Below, piece by piece: positions 17,967 to 26,450 of a stretch of 64,000 nt of DNA. Within the stretch, counting starts at the first letter, position 1, and each line of letters starts with the position of its first letter. Origin of the DNA: Streptomyces sp. R41. Lineage in GTDB: Bacteria; Actinomycetota; Actinomycetes; Streptomycetales; Streptomycetaceae. A model generated the notes under the pieces. It saw nothing but the letters and a program-made list of their open reading frames with translations, had not been told where the DNA came from and ran no database searches. The position numbers were made by a program, and so were the translations under genes. The stretch is taken from assembly GCF_041053055.1 (NCBI RefSeq), contig NZ_CP163443.1, forward strand, positions 2,418,001-2,482,000, in the 5' to 3' direction.

Positions 17967-18823
17967 CGGCCGCGCTCCGAACCGCGCGCGTAGTGCTTCT
18001 CGGCGTAGTACTGACCGACGCTCAGCACCGAGGTGACGATGACGTACCAGAGCGTGGCCACCATCAGGAGCGGCATGACCTGGTAGGTGCGGTGGTAGAC
18101 GAGCTGAACGGAGTAGAGCAGGTCCTGCACGGCGATGACGCTGACGATGGAGGTGCCCTTGAGGGTGCCGATCAGCATGTTCCCGGCCGGCGGCACGATG
18201 GAGCGCATCGCCTGCGGCAGCACGATCTTCCACCAGCGGCGCCATCGGCTCAGGCCCAGCGCCTGCGCGGCCTCGATCTGACCGCGGTCGACGGAGAGAA
18301 TGCCGCCGCGCACCACCTCGGCGGCATACGCGGCCTCGTGCAGGGTGAGGCCGACGACGGCGACGGTGACCGGGCCGAGCAGATTCACCGTCTTCACGCC
18401 GAGGATCTGCGGGTAGAGCGCCCCGATGTTGAACCAGAACAGCAGCTGCACCAGGATCGGCATCGACCGGAACAGCCAGACGTATCCCCAACTCACCGCC
18501 CCCAGCACGGGATTGGTGGAGAGCCGGAACGCGGCGAGCAGGGTGCCGAGCGCGAAGCCGAGCGCCATCACGACCGCGGTCAGCCAGAGGGTGAGCCAGA
18601 GGCCGCGCAGGACGGAGGCCGAGGTGAAGTAGTCGCCGACGACGCCCCACTGGAACGCGTCATTGCGTACTACGGAGTTGAGGGTGAGCCCGAGCAGGGC
18701 CAGGACGACGACGGCGGCGGTCCACTGGCCGGGGCGGCGCTGCGGGACGATGCGCAAGGGCGCCGCGTCTTCCGGATCTTCCGGTGCGGCCGCGGCGGCC
18801 TTGGTAAGGGTGTCGGAGGACAT
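17963..18823 (-). CDS. Amino-acid ABC transporter permease
   Basis: 286 residues from ATG at 18823 (MSSDTLTKAAAA), with GGAG upstream; a longer frame begins at 18955 without support. After a charged 45-residue N-terminus there are about five or six transmembrane helices. The HisM-type signature AALGLSRWRRWWKIVLPQAMR (partly quoted: ALGLSRWRRWWKIVLPQAMR) is the coupling helix that contacts the ATPase. Only one permease is encoded, so the pore is probably a homodimer. It heads the minus-strand operon and is divergent from the binding-protein gene. Confidence 0.94.
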   Translation of the reverse strand: MSSDTLTKAAAAAPEDPEDAAPLRIVPQRRPGQWTAAVVVLALLGLTLNSVVRNDAFQWGVVGDYFTSASVLRGLWLTLWLTAVVMALGFALGTLLAAFRLSTNPVLGAVSWGYVWLFRSMPILVQLLFWFNIGALYPQILGVKTVNLLGPVTVAVVGLTLHEAAYAAEVVRGGILSVDRGQIEAAQALGLSRWRRWWKIVLPQAMRSIVPPAGNMLIGTLKGTSIVSVIAVQDLLYSVQLVYHRTYQVMPLLMVATLWYVIVTSVLSVGQYYAEKHYARGSERGR

Positions 18824-19027
18824 GCGAAGGCTCCGTGATGCGTCGGGATCGAACGCGGCTGATGCCTTCACACGGAGCGCCACGAGGCGCGTACGGCCGA
18901 GCCCCTCAGCAGGACCGTCCACCGAGAGTACGGGGACGTTTCCCCTCACTGTCAAGGCTGTCCATACTGTGAGCGTTACGTCTCAGCACAGTTGACGCGG
19001 AAACGGATGCCTGTTCCACTTGGGCCC

Positions 19028-19099
19028 ATGAATCGGCAGCAGTGGCTGGTCACGCGCTCCCACATCGACTTCGGTCGAGTGTGGTCCTCGTCCTGTTGA
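19028..19099 (+). CDS. Cys-ending leader peptide (23 residues)
   Basis: The tiny frame reads MNRQQWLVTRSHIDFGRVWSSSC in two parts: MNRQQWLVTR and SHIDFGRVWSSSC, then TGA. The core HIDFGR followed by Ser residues and a terminal Cys fits the Streptomyces leader peptides found before cysteine and sulfur-assimilation genes (pattern RxHxDLxR...SxxC). It lies 119 bp before the binding-protein gene, and a G+C-rich hairpin starts 14 nt after its stop. This is the layout of ribosome-mediated attenuation, in which stalling at the Cys codon under cysteine shortage would change folding downstream. No strong Shine-Dalgarno is visible. Confidence 0.72.
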   Translation: MNRQQWLVTRSHIDFGRVWSSSC

Positions 19100-19112
19100 G
19101 CTGACCCCCTGC

Positions 19113-19133
19113 GCGCCCGCTTCTGACGGGCGC
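19113..19133 (+). terminator. Candidate attenuator hairpin
   Basis: GCGCCCG (19113-19119) pairs with CGGGCGC (19127-19133) across a 7-nt loop, followed by a pyrimidine-rich run. It sits between the leader peptide and the binding-protein gene and could work as a regulated terminator. Any competing antiterminator was not resolved. Confidence 0.5.
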
Positions 19134-19218
19134 CTTCGCGTTCTCCCTCGCCTTCACACGCGCACCCCTCCCCTCGCGCTTCCTTCTCTCACCTTCTGCT
19201 TCCAGGAGACCGCACACC

Positions 19219-20172
19219 ATGCGTACGCCCACGCGTGCCCGCAATCGGTATTTTGCGCCCTTTGCCCTGATCGCTTCGGCGACCCTGCTCCTCACCGCAT
19301 GCGGCTCCGGCTCGGACGACTCCACCGGCGGCACCGCCCAGGCCGCGGCCAAGTCGGACAAGATCCCCACCACGGACGTCGTCTCCGCCGTCAAGAAGGA
19401 CGAGGCCGCCGCCAAGCTGCTGCCCTCCGGAGTACGGAGCCTCACTGTCGCGGTCAGCGTCGGCGGTACGCCGCCCGGCACCGCGTACCTGAACGATGGC
19501 AAGACCCTGACCGGCCAGGACGTCGACTTCGCGAACGCCGTCGCCAAGGCGCTCGGCATCAAGCTCAAGACGGAGCAGGCCTCGTTCGAAGCGATCCTGC
19601 CGGCCCTCGACAGCGGCAAGTACGACTTCGGGGCCAGCAACTTCGGCGTGACCGACGAGCGCCGCAAGGTGATCGACTTCGTCACCTACATCAATGACGG
19701 CCAGGGCTTCGCCACCCGCAAGGACAGCAAGCTCACGAAGGTCACCGACCTCAAGCAGCTGTGCGGCCTGAACGTCGCGACCGGCGCGGGCACCACCTTC
19801 GAGGCGACGCTGGAGGAGAACAAGAAGGTCTGCGCCGACGCGGGCAAGAAGGCGTACAAGGTGCAGACCTACAGCGAGCAGGGCGCGATCTGGTCCTCGC
19901 TGCAACAGGGCCGCAGCGACATCGTGATGAGCACGATCAACGGCCTGCGCTACGCCGTCGCCCACCAGCAGGGCGTGAAGTTCCTCAACGAGTTCCATCG
20001 TCTCGATGTGGGCTTCGCCTTCAAGAAGGGCACGAAGCTGGCGCCCGCCTTCCAGGCCGCCGTGAACAAGCTCCTCGCCGACGGGACGTACGAGAAGATC
20101 CTGACGAAGTGGGGCACGACGGGTTCGGCGATCGAGAAGTCCCAGATCTCGCCACCGGAGCTGAAGAACTGA
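19219..20172 (+). CDS. Amino-acid ABC transporter substrate-binding lipoprotein
   Basis: 317 residues with an AGGAGA ribosome-binding site. A signal peptide ends in the lipobox LTAC (Cys about 31), so it is anchored outside the membrane. The rest is a solute-binding protein family 3 domain: LTVAVSVGGTPPGTAYLNDG, GQDVDFANAVAKALGI, FEAILPALDSGKYDFG and TDERRKVIDFVTY. This family binds polar amino acids and derivatives. The divergent permease/ATPase operon completes the importer. The leader peptide upstream and the flavin monooxygenases across the promoter point to a sulfur-containing amino acid as ligand; that is inference. Confidence 0.93.
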   Translation: MRTPTRARNRYFAPFALIASATLLLTACGSGSDDSTGGTAQAAAKSDKIPTTDVVSAVKKDEAAAKLLPSGVRSLTVAVSVGGTPPGTAYLNDGKTLTGQDVDFANAVAKALGIKLKTEQASFEAILPALDSGKYDFGASNFGVTDERRKVIDFVTYINDGQGFATRKDSKLTKVTDLKQLCGLNVATGAGTTFEATLEENKKVCADAGKKAYKVQTYSEQGAIWSSLQQGRSDIVMSTINGLRYAVAHQQGVKFLNEFHRLDVGFAFKKGTKLAPAFQAAVNKLLADGTYEKILTKWGTTGSAIEKSQISPPELKN

Positions 20173-20206
20173 GGTACACGGCGCCTTCCCCGCGCCCTTC
20201 GCGGGA

Positions 20207-20250
20207 GCGCCCCGTCAGGGGCGCGGGGAACTTCGTGACCAGCCACGTAC
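20207..20250. repeat. Dispersed Streptomyces intergenic repeat, type A, copy 1
   Basis: GCGCCCC...AGGGGCGCGGGGAACT followed by CGTGACCAGCC. The same core is at 36739-36780. The GCGCCCC/GGGGCGC arms form a hairpin. It lies between the convergent binding-protein gene and cvnD and may act as terminator for both. Confidence 0.7.
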
Positions 20251-20259
20251 AACCCGCGG

Positions 20260-20862
20260 CTAACGAACGACCAACGCAGCCGTACGCCGCCGCGGCACCG
20301 CCCGAGTACCGATCACCCGATCCATCAGCGCGGCCAGCACATCCCGCACGGAGCTCCGGTCACGGGCGTCACACTCCAACACCGGTACGTCATCGGGGAG
20401 TTCAAGCGCCTCCCGCACCTCGTCAAGTGCGAACCGCTGAGAACCGTCGAATCGGTTGACCGCGAGTACGAACGGGGCGCGATGGGCCTCGAAATAATCG
20501 AGGGCCGGGAAACAGTCCTCGATACGCCGAGTGTCGACCAGGACAACCGTGCCGAGCGCCCCCTCGACCAGGTCGTCCCACAGGAACGAGAACCGGTCCT
20601 GCCCGGGCGTACCGAAAAGGTAGAGCGCGATCGACGGATCGAGAGTGATCCGTCCGAAGTCGAGGGCGACGGTGGTGGTCGTCTTGGACTCGACACCGTC
20701 GAGCGAGTCGACTCCGACGGACACCTGGGTGATCGCCGCCTCCGTGTCGAGGGGTTCGATCTCCGAGATGGCACCGATGAACGTCGTCTTGCCGACCCCG
20801 AGTCCGCCGCTGACCACGATCTTCACGGCCAGCGGCACGATCCTGTCAGAGCGCGCGGACAT
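20260..20862 (-). CDS. cvnD: Conservon GTP/ATP-binding protein CvnD
   Basis: 200 residues, a small Ras-like GTPase. Motifs: P-loop GGLGVGKTT (about 19-27), switch II GTPGQDRF, NKxD-equivalent VNRFD and a G5-like ECDARD. In conservons CvnD works with the kinase-like CvnA, roadblock protein CvnB and CvnC in a membrane signalling complex likened to a G-protein system. All four genes overlap here in the usual A-B-C-D order. Which of the many Streptomyces conservons this is cannot be told from sequence alone. Confidence 0.93.
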   Translation of the reverse strand: MSARSDRIVPLAVKIVVSGGLGVGKTTFIGAISEIEPLDTEAAITQVSVGVDSLDGVESKTTTTVALDFGRITLDPSIALYLFGTPGQDRFSFLWDDLVEGALGTVVLVDTRRIEDCFPALDYFEAHRAPFVLAVNRFDGSQRFALDEVREALELPDDVPVLECDARDRSSVRDVLAALMDRVIGTRAVPRRRTAALVVR

Positions 20863-21187
20863 GGTCCCTGATCCTTTCGAGCGTGTGGAGCGGCAGCTCC
20901 GCGGGTTGTTGACAGGCGAGCCGCCCGGCCACGACGAGGTCGGAGATCAGCACCTTGGCGACCCCGAGCGGCACCCCGACGGCGTCGGCGATCTCGGCGA
21001 CGGTCGTGGGCCGCTCGCACAGCGCGACGATCTGCTGCCGCTCGAGCGCGAGCGGTTCCTCGGACACACCGACGGCGACGACCAGGGTCTCCAGGCGCAG
21101 ATCCGCCTGCGCGGGCTCGGACCGGCCGCCGGTGATGATGAACGGCCGCACGAACGTCGCCTCCTCCATGGGCTGTTCGCCGCTCAC
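20846..21187 (-). CDS. cvnC: Conservon protein CvnC (DUF742)
   Basis: 113 residues of the DUF742 family. Visible are VRPFIITGGRSEPA at the start, VALCERPTTVAEIADAVGVP and VAKVLISDLV, which look like a winged-helix fold. It overlaps cvnD by 17 bp and cvnB by 4 bp. In conservons CvnC is thought to bridge the roadblock protein and the GTPase; its molecular role is not settled. Confidence 0.92.
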   Translation of the reverse strand: MSGEQPMEEATFVRPFIITGGRSEPAQADLRLETLVVAVGVSEEPLALERQQIVALCERPTTVAEIADAVGVPLGVAKVLISDLVVAGRLACQQPAELPLHTLERIRDHVRAL

Positions 21188-21612
21188 CGTGGCAGCACCT
21201 GGCGCAGATCGGCGATGAGTGCCGGGGTGAGCAGATCACCCGCCCGCTCCGCGAGCACCGCCATCTCGTAACCGACCAGGCCGAGTTCACCGCTGCTGTC
21301 GGCCAGGACCCCGAGACAACTCCCGTCCCGGACGGCCGAGACGAGCAGGAACCCACGCCCCATCTCGATCATGATCAGCTTGACCCCGTCGAAGCCGTAC
21401 CGCTTGGACGCGCTGCGCGCCAGGCTGCTCAGCCCGGACACGATCGCCGCGAGATGGTCGGCCTCGGTCCGCCCGAGCCCGTCCGACACCGCGATCAGCA
21501 GCCCGTCCGACGAGACCGCGACGGCATCGCGCACCCCGTCGGTGTTCCGGACGAAGTTCGCGAGCAGCCAGTTGAAGGTCCGCGAGTCGTTGTGCGTGTC
21601 GAGGGTGGTCAC
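21184..21612 (-). CDS. cvnB: Conservon roadblock/LC7 protein CvnB
   Basis: 142 residues with a roadblock/LC7 domain: FNWLLANFVRNTDGVRDAVAVSSDGLLIA at the start (partly quoted: WLLANFVRNTDGVRDAVAVS) and GFLLVSAVRDGSCLGVLAD. Roadblock proteins of this type act as regulators of small GTPases, here CvnD. It overlaps cvnA and cvnC by 4 bp each. Confidence 0.93.
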   Translation of the reverse strand: MTTLDTHNDSRTFNWLLANFVRNTDGVRDAVAVSSDGLLIAVSDGLGRTEADHLAAIVSGLSSLARSASKRYGFDGVKLIMIEMGRGFLLVSAVRDGSCLGVLADSSGELGLVGYEMAVLAERAGDLLTPALIADLRQVLPR

Positions 21613-24254
21613 TTGGCTTCACCCTTCTCCACGGAACCGTCCTCGACGGAATCCGTCTCGGCGTAGCCCGACTCGGCGTAGCCCGACTCGGCAGAGCCCG
21701 ACTCGGGGGAGCCCGACTCGGCGGACTTCCCTGCGGACTTCCCGCTGGCGGGCGGTGCGCTCCTCCCCCTGTCGCGCCCTTTCTCCTTCTCCTTCTCCTT
21801 CTCCACGCTGATCCCGCCCCGCATGTGCGCGCTGCGCAGGGTCGAGAGCATCCCGGAGATCTCCTCGGGGCTGCGGTCGGGGGTCGGTTCGGAAGGTGCC
21901 GGACGGCTGGGGCGGTCGGTCTCGCTGACGGCCTCTGAGATCGCGCTGCGGCGGGGGCGCTTGACCAGCCCGTTGCGGGTACGTGCGGCCGAGGCGCCAC
22001 GGGCGGGCTCCCCGCGCTGGGCGACCGTGTTCGCCGTACGCGAGGCGGGAGCATCCTGCGTACGTGAGGCAGGCGCGTCTTGCGTCGGTGAGGCAGGCGC
22101 GTCCTGCCTGCGTGAGGCGGACGCGTCCTGCGCACCTGAGGCGGACGCCTCCTGCGCGTCCTCGCCCGACCCGACGCGCGTGTCCTTTCCCGACCCGACG
22201 GAGACGAGCAGTCCGCCGCGCTCGTCGGACGGTGCGGCGCCCCGCCCGGCCGGCATCACGTCGGCCGCGCCGCGCGGCGAGGGCAGCGCGGCCTTCTCCT
22301 TCGGTGCCGCCACCGCCGGGGCGCCTTCCGTGAGCAGCGCCGTGGGGATCAGCACTCGCGCGACGACGCCCGCGGCGGGCGCCTCGCCCAGCCGTACCTC
22401 GATCCCGCACTTGCGGGCGAGCGCTCCGACCACGAAGTGGCCGAGGAACCGGGTGGGTTCGGCCATGAAGCTGGCGGTGCCGGAGAGCCGTACGTTCGCC
22501 TCGGCGAGTGCCTGGGTGTCCATGCCAAGCCCGTGGTCGACGATCGCGACCAGATACCCGGCACTGGTGCGGCGCCCCTCGATCTCCACATCGGAGTCCG
22601 GCGGCGAGAAGCCCAGCGCGTTCTCCACCAACTCGGCGAGCAGGTGCGCGATTTCGGCGACGACCGAGCCGTTGATGGACGCGGGCTCGATGCGGCGCAG
22701 CGTGACCCGGCGATACTCCTCGACCTCGGAGAGCGAGGCGCGCAGTACGTCCGTGACCGACAGCGGCGTGGACCAGGGCCGGGGGCTGGACTCCCCGGCG
22801 AGCACGAGCAGGCTCTCGGCGTTGCGGCGCATACGGGTGGCGAGGTGGTCGAGTTCGAAGAGGTTGGCGAGGGTGGCCGGGTCGGCGTCCTCGTGCTCCA
22901 GCTTGTTGATGAAGCTGATCTGACGACGCACCAGGTTCTGGTTGCGACGGCCGAGGCTGACCAGCGAGTCGGTGGTGTTGCGGCGCAGCACGGCCTGCTC
23001 GGTGGCGAGGTCGAAGGCGGCCCGCTGCACCCGGTCGAAGGCTTCGGCGACCTCCCGCACCTCGGCCCCGGCCTTCTCGGGCACGGCGAGAGGCGCGGGC
23101 GGCTCGGGGTTCTCCCCCGAGGACGCGGCCTGCACTCGGGCCACGGCCCGGGGCAGCCGCTTGCCCGCGACGTCGCGGGCCTGCTGGGCGAGGTCGGTGA
23201 GAGGCGTGGACACGGAGCGTACGCAGTCGAGGGCGAGCCCGCCGAGCGCGGCGATCGTCCCGAGTGCGAGCAGCACGAACAGCAGCAGATCGCGCTGGGC
23301 GGCGCTCTCCAGCCCGGCGGCCCGGTTCTCGACATCGGCGCCGAGCGAAATCTGCACGTCCCGCAGACCGTTGATGGTCGAGGTCATGCTGTCCCACCAC
23401 GCCATCGGCGGGATGCCGCGCGAGCTGAGCTGCCCTCCGCCGTGCACGGCGACACTCTCGTACGACAGCGCGCGCTCGGCGTCGGGCGTGGTCAGCGCCG
23501 CGTCCAGGCGCCGCACCTGCGCGTCGGAGGCGGAGCGCGGGAACGCGTCGAGCGCGGCGAGTCGTCCGGCGCGGATCTCCATGAACCGGCTGTAGTCGTC
23601 GCCGCGGAACCGCCCGGCGCGCACCGAGCCGAGCACGATGGCACGTTCCTCGCCGGTGAACTCCTTGGCGTTGCCGAGGACTTGGAGCGTCTGATAGGCG
23701 TCCCGCAGCGTGCTGTCGTGGACGTCGTCGAGGCCGAGCCCGAGCCGGTCGAGGACGGTGATCGTGGTGGTGAAGTAGTCGAAGGTGTCCTTCACCACGC
23801 CGCTGCCGTCGTCGGCGTGCTTGCGGATCCCGGCGAGGCCCTTCAGCCGGCCGAGGGACTCGCGCACGGAGTCGGCGGCCTCGTCGCCGCGCCCGGCGAG
23901 CGCCCGGTCGAGCTCCGCCCGCGCCGCGTCCGTCGCCTTGCGCTGCGCGGGCAGCTTCGCGCTGAACTGCCGTACGCCGCCCACGAATCCGGTGGTGAGG
24001 CCGCGCTCCTTCTGCAGCTCGTGGACGAGGCCCTGGAGGGTGATCTCCAGGCGCGCGTTGTCGGCCGTGGTGGCGGCATTGCGATAGGCCACGATCTGCT
24101 CGACCGCGGCGGTGCCGAGCAGCGCGAGCAGCACGGCGAGGGCGAGGATCAGGATTCTGAGGAGCCTGGTGCGGATGGTGCGGGGAGCCGTACGGCCCGT
24201 CCCGCCGCGGGCGCCGGGCACGCGCCCGGTCGTCGCTTTCGGTGTGACGTCCAC
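21609..24254 (-). CDS. cvnA: Conservon sensor kinase-like protein CvnA
   Basis: 881 residues. Order: N-terminal transmembrane helix (about 31-55), an extracellular nitrate/nitrite-sensing-type (NIT) domain, a second helix near residue 320, a HAMP-like linker, and a GHKL ATPase with N-box LVENALGFSPP and G1 box VDHGLGMD. The final 200 residues are low-complexity and contain two coding minisatellites. CvnA proteins resemble histidine kinases but signal through CvnB-D rather than a normal response regulator, and none is adjacent. The NIT-type domain suggests a small soluble ligand. Confidence 0.92.
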   Translation of the reverse strand: MDVTPKATTGRVPGARGGTGRTAPRTIRTRLLRILILALAVLLALLGTAAVEQIVAYRNAATTADNARLEITLQGLVHELQKERGLTTGFVGGVRQFSAKLPAQRKATDAARAELDRALAGRGDEAADSVRESLGRLKGLAGIRKHADDGSGVVKDTFDYFTTTITVLDRLGLGLDDVHDSTLRDAYQTLQVLGNAKEFTGEERAIVLGSVRAGRFRGDDYSRFMEIRAGRLAALDAFPRSASDAQVRRLDAALTTPDAERALSYESVAVHGGGQLSSRGIPPMAWWDSMTSTINGLRDVQISLGADVENRAAGLESAAQRDLLLFVLLALGTIAALGGLALDCVRSVSTPLTDLAQQARDVAGKRLPRAVARVQAASSGENPEPPAPLAVPEKAGAEVREVAEAFDRVQRAAFDLATEQAVLRRNTTDSLVSLGRRNQNLVRRQISFINKLEHEDADPATLANLFELDHLATRMRRNAESLLVLAGESSPRPWSTPLSVTDVLRASLSEVEEYRRVTLRRIEPASINGSVVAEIAHLLAELVENALGFSPPDSDVEIEGRRTSAGYLVAIVDHGLGMDTQALAEANVRLSGTASFMAEPTRFLGHFVVGALARKCGIEVRLGEAPAAGVVARVLIPTALLTEGAPAVAAPKEKAALPSPRGAADVMPAGRGAAPSDERGGLLVSVGSGKDTRVGSGEDAQEASASGAQDASASRRQDAPASPTQDAPASRTQDAPASRTANTVAQRGEPARGASAARTRNGLVKRPRRSAISEAVSETDRPSRPAPSEPTPDRSPEEISGMLSTLRSAHMRGGISVEKEKEKEKGRDRGRSAPPASGKSAGKSAESGSPESGSAESGYAESGYAETDSVEDGSVEKGEAK
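21663..21722 (-). repeat. 15-bp coding tandem repeat in cvnA
   Basis: Four 15-bp units starting at 21663, 21678, 21693 and 21708 encode ESGYA/ESGSA/ESGSP-type pentapeptides near the C-terminus of CvnA. The first two units are identical. Confidence 0.85.
22042..22161 (-). repeat. 24-bp coding tandem repeat in cvnA
   Basis: Five 24-bp units at 22042-22161 encode repeats of the octapeptide QDAPASRT and variants. The unit is in phase with the frame, so copy number can vary without a frameshift. Confidence 0.85.
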
Positions 24255-24442
24255 TGAAGTGCCTTATGGGGAGGACGAGTTGATGGCAGGCAGAAATGGT
24301 TCTGCGCCGGACCAACGACCCTCACGGCACCTCGGTCACCCGATCATGTTTTTGTTTTACCCTCCGGAAACAAGAGGTCCACGGTCCCGCAGGTCGGGTC
24401 CTCGCCGCCGAGCGACCACGGCACGGCCGTATACGCGGATCG

Positions 24443-25675
24443 TCACAATCCGCAGTCGCAGCACGAGCAGCACTCACAGCATTCGCAGGCCTCGCAGCAG
24501 CCGCAGTCACCATCGCAGTTGCTGAGGCACCCTTCGCGCTTCTTGCGCGACCACGGGCCCTCGTACTCGTCGGCGCAGCACACCTTGCATGTGCAGCACA
24601 GCCCGATCGCGGCCGCGCACCCGGCCCAGAAACCGCGCTTGCCGGGCCCCGGCGGCTGGAAGGAGGGCCCGCCGCCGAAGGGGTTGCCCCCGCCGACGTG
24701 GGGGCTCCCGGGGTCGTACGGGCTCTGCGGACTGTACGGCCCGCCCTGCTGCGGCGGCCCGAACGAGCCCTCCGGCGCGTGCCCGCAACCCGACGTCCCG
24801 AACGCCCGGTCCACCGACCTCGCGAGCTCGTGCGTGAGCAGCACATGCGCCAGCTTGCTGTCGGTGCTGTGCTTTTCCCGGGGGACCCCGGACCCCCAGG
24901 CCACCTCGCGCAGCGCGAGCCGTATCCCGTGCAGGGCGTCATCGGCGAGCCGGCGGGCCTCGGCCAGGGACGTGCCCGTGGCTGTCAGCGGGTTCCACGC
25001 CCCCGACGCGGCGTCAGTTTCCCTGTCCTCCACGGCATCCAGGAGATGCGCGAGCCGTCCGAAGAACCGTCCGGCCTCGGCGAGCGGCTCGGCGTTGCCG
25101 GGGCGCCCGGCCAGCACGGCCGTGTGCGCGAAGGCCGCGGCGGTGGCGGTCTCGGTCGGTTCGGTGACGCTCAGCAGCGGCGTTCCGAGCCCGGCCAGTG
25201 TCTCGATGCCGACCTGCCGGTCCACGGCGTCGACGAGTACGGCGGTGTCGAAGCCGACGTCGGAGCCGGTCCGCGCACCGGCCTTGCCCCAGCTCGCGGC
25301 GACCCGGCGCGCGGCGAGCGCCACGGGCCTGCGGGCCAAAAGCCCGTCACCGTCGGCGACATGGTCACGCACCTTCGCCGAGGCGAGCACCAGCGAGACG
25401 GCGGCGGCGAGCCGCGCGCCCTCGCCCCGCGCGACGGACGCGGTCCGCATACCCCGCAGCGGACAGGGCCCGGCGGTCCGTCGCAATCCTGTCGTCCGGT
25501 CGGCCTGAGCGTCCGTCAAAACCGATATCAGCAGCCCGTCGTAGTTGGTGACAACCCTGGCGAACTGACCGTGGTCCCCGCGCAGGGCGAGGCACAGCCC
25601 GCACAAATGCGCCATCCATTGCGTCTTGAGTCCTTCACCGAGGCGGTGACTGCAGGGCCTCACAATTCCGAACAC
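24443..25675 (-). CDS. DUF5685 family protein with Cys-rich tail
   Basis: 410 residues from GTG at 25675, with GGGGGAG upstream, giving the family-typical start VFGIVRPCSHRLGEGLK. The N-terminal part carries CGLCLALRGDHG and further His/Cys residues. A Gly/Pro-rich linker (about 310-345) leads to a tail with about 20 Cys in the last 50 residues (CCTCKVCCADE; CEACECCECCSCCDC). There is no signal peptide. The family has no established function that I know. The tail resembles a metal or multi-thiol binding region. It stands alone between the conservon and the SepF paralogue. Confidence 0.82.
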   Translation of the reverse strand: MFGIVRPCSHRLGEGLKTQWMAHLCGLCLALRGDHGQFARVVTNYDGLLISVLTDAQADRTTGLRRTAGPCPLRGMRTASVARGEGARLAAAVSLVLASAKVRDHVADGDGLLARRPVALAARRVAASWGKAGARTGSDVGFDTAVLVDAVDRQVGIETLAGLGTPLLSVTEPTETATAAAFAHTAVLAGRPGNAEPLAEAGRFFGRLAHLLDAVEDRETDAASGAWNPLTATGTSLAEARRLADDALHGIRLALREVAWGSGVPREKHSTDSKLAHVLLTHELARSVDRAFGTSGCGHAPEGSFGPPQQGGPYSPQSPYDPGSPHVGGGNPFGGGPSFQPPGPGKRGFWAGCAAAIGLCCTCKVCCADEYEGPWSRKKREGCLSNCDGDCGCCEACECCECCSCCDCGL

Positions 25676-25965
25676 GACACTCCCCCGTGACACGTACGAC
25701 GTTGAGGTGCGGCATCGTATCGACCACTTCGTTCACCCGTACGCACCGCCCGTCACCCGAACGCCGTGAGAAATCATATTTCACTCTCAGTCAGCAGCCG
25801 TACACGGCAAGACCCTTGGGACACGCGGGCTCTCGACGGATTCGCTGTGCACCAGTACCGTCACGAAACCCCCGCGCGGCGTCTATCCACTTGGCGCGAC
25901 ATCCGCATCATGGACGACCATGGGGATGCGGAAAGCAAGAAAGACCGCTGTGAGAGGAGGCGTCC

Positions 25966-26403
25966 ATGGGATCGGTGCGCAAGGCGAGTGCCTGGCTTGG
26001 CCTCGTCGACGACAACGATGACGAGCGTTACTACGACGACGACTACGCCGAGGGTCAGGAATCCGGCGATGCCTGGGTCACCGACCCGCGGGTGAAGGTC
26101 GCGTCCGAGACGGCGGAGGAGAAGGGCCGCCGGATCGGCACGGTCACCCCGGACAGCTTCCGGGACGCGCGCGGCATCGGCGAGCTCTTCCGGGACGGTG
26201 TCCCGGTCATCATCAACCTCACGTCCATGGAGCCCGCCGACGCCAAGCGCGTGGTGGACTTCGCGGCCGGCCTGACCTTCGGTCTGCGCGGCACGATCGA
26301 GCGGGTCGCCACCCGTGTCTTCCTGCTGACGCCTGCCAACACGGAGATCGTCAGCGGCGAGGCCGCGGGCCGTCAGACGGACGGTTTCTTCAACCAGAGC
26401 TGA
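25966..26403 (+). CDS. sepF: SepF-like cell division protein (paralogue outside the dcw cluster)
   Basis: 145 residues, preceded by GAGAGGAGG. An N-terminal amphipathic membrane-targeting helix ([14 protein letters not shown]) and an acidic linker ([16 protein letters not shown]) lead to the SepF domain ([29 protein letters not shown]..., partly quoted: [20 protein letters not shown]). SepF anchors FtsZ to the membrane. Streptomyces has one sepF in the dcw cluster plus SepF-like paralogues. From memory the position next to an acyl-CoA dehydrogenase matches the paralogue called sflA in S. coelicolor, so the name sepF here only marks the family. Confidence 0.9.
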   Translation: MGSVRKASAWLGLVDDNDDERYYDDDYAEGQESGDAWVTDPRVKVASETAEEKGRRIGTVTPDSFRDARGIGELFRDGVPVIINLTSMEPADAKRVVDFAAGLTFGLRGTIERVATRVFLLTPANTEIVSGEAAGRQTDGFFNQS

Positions 26404-26428
26404 GGCAGGGCCGCTCACCGGCCCTGCC
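26404..26428. terminator. Hairpin between convergent sepF-like and acyl-CoA dehydrogenase genes
   Basis: GGCAGGGCCG (26404-26413) pairs with CGGCCCTGCC (26419-26428) across a 5-nt loop directly after the sepF-like stop. Confidence 0.7.
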
Positions 26429-26450
26429 CCATGGGGTCCCTCAAGGGTCC

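Noticed and set aside
22042..22161. Regular repeats that could be mistaken for a CRISPR array
   Set aside because: Units are contiguous without spacers and encode an in-frame octapeptide in cvnA.
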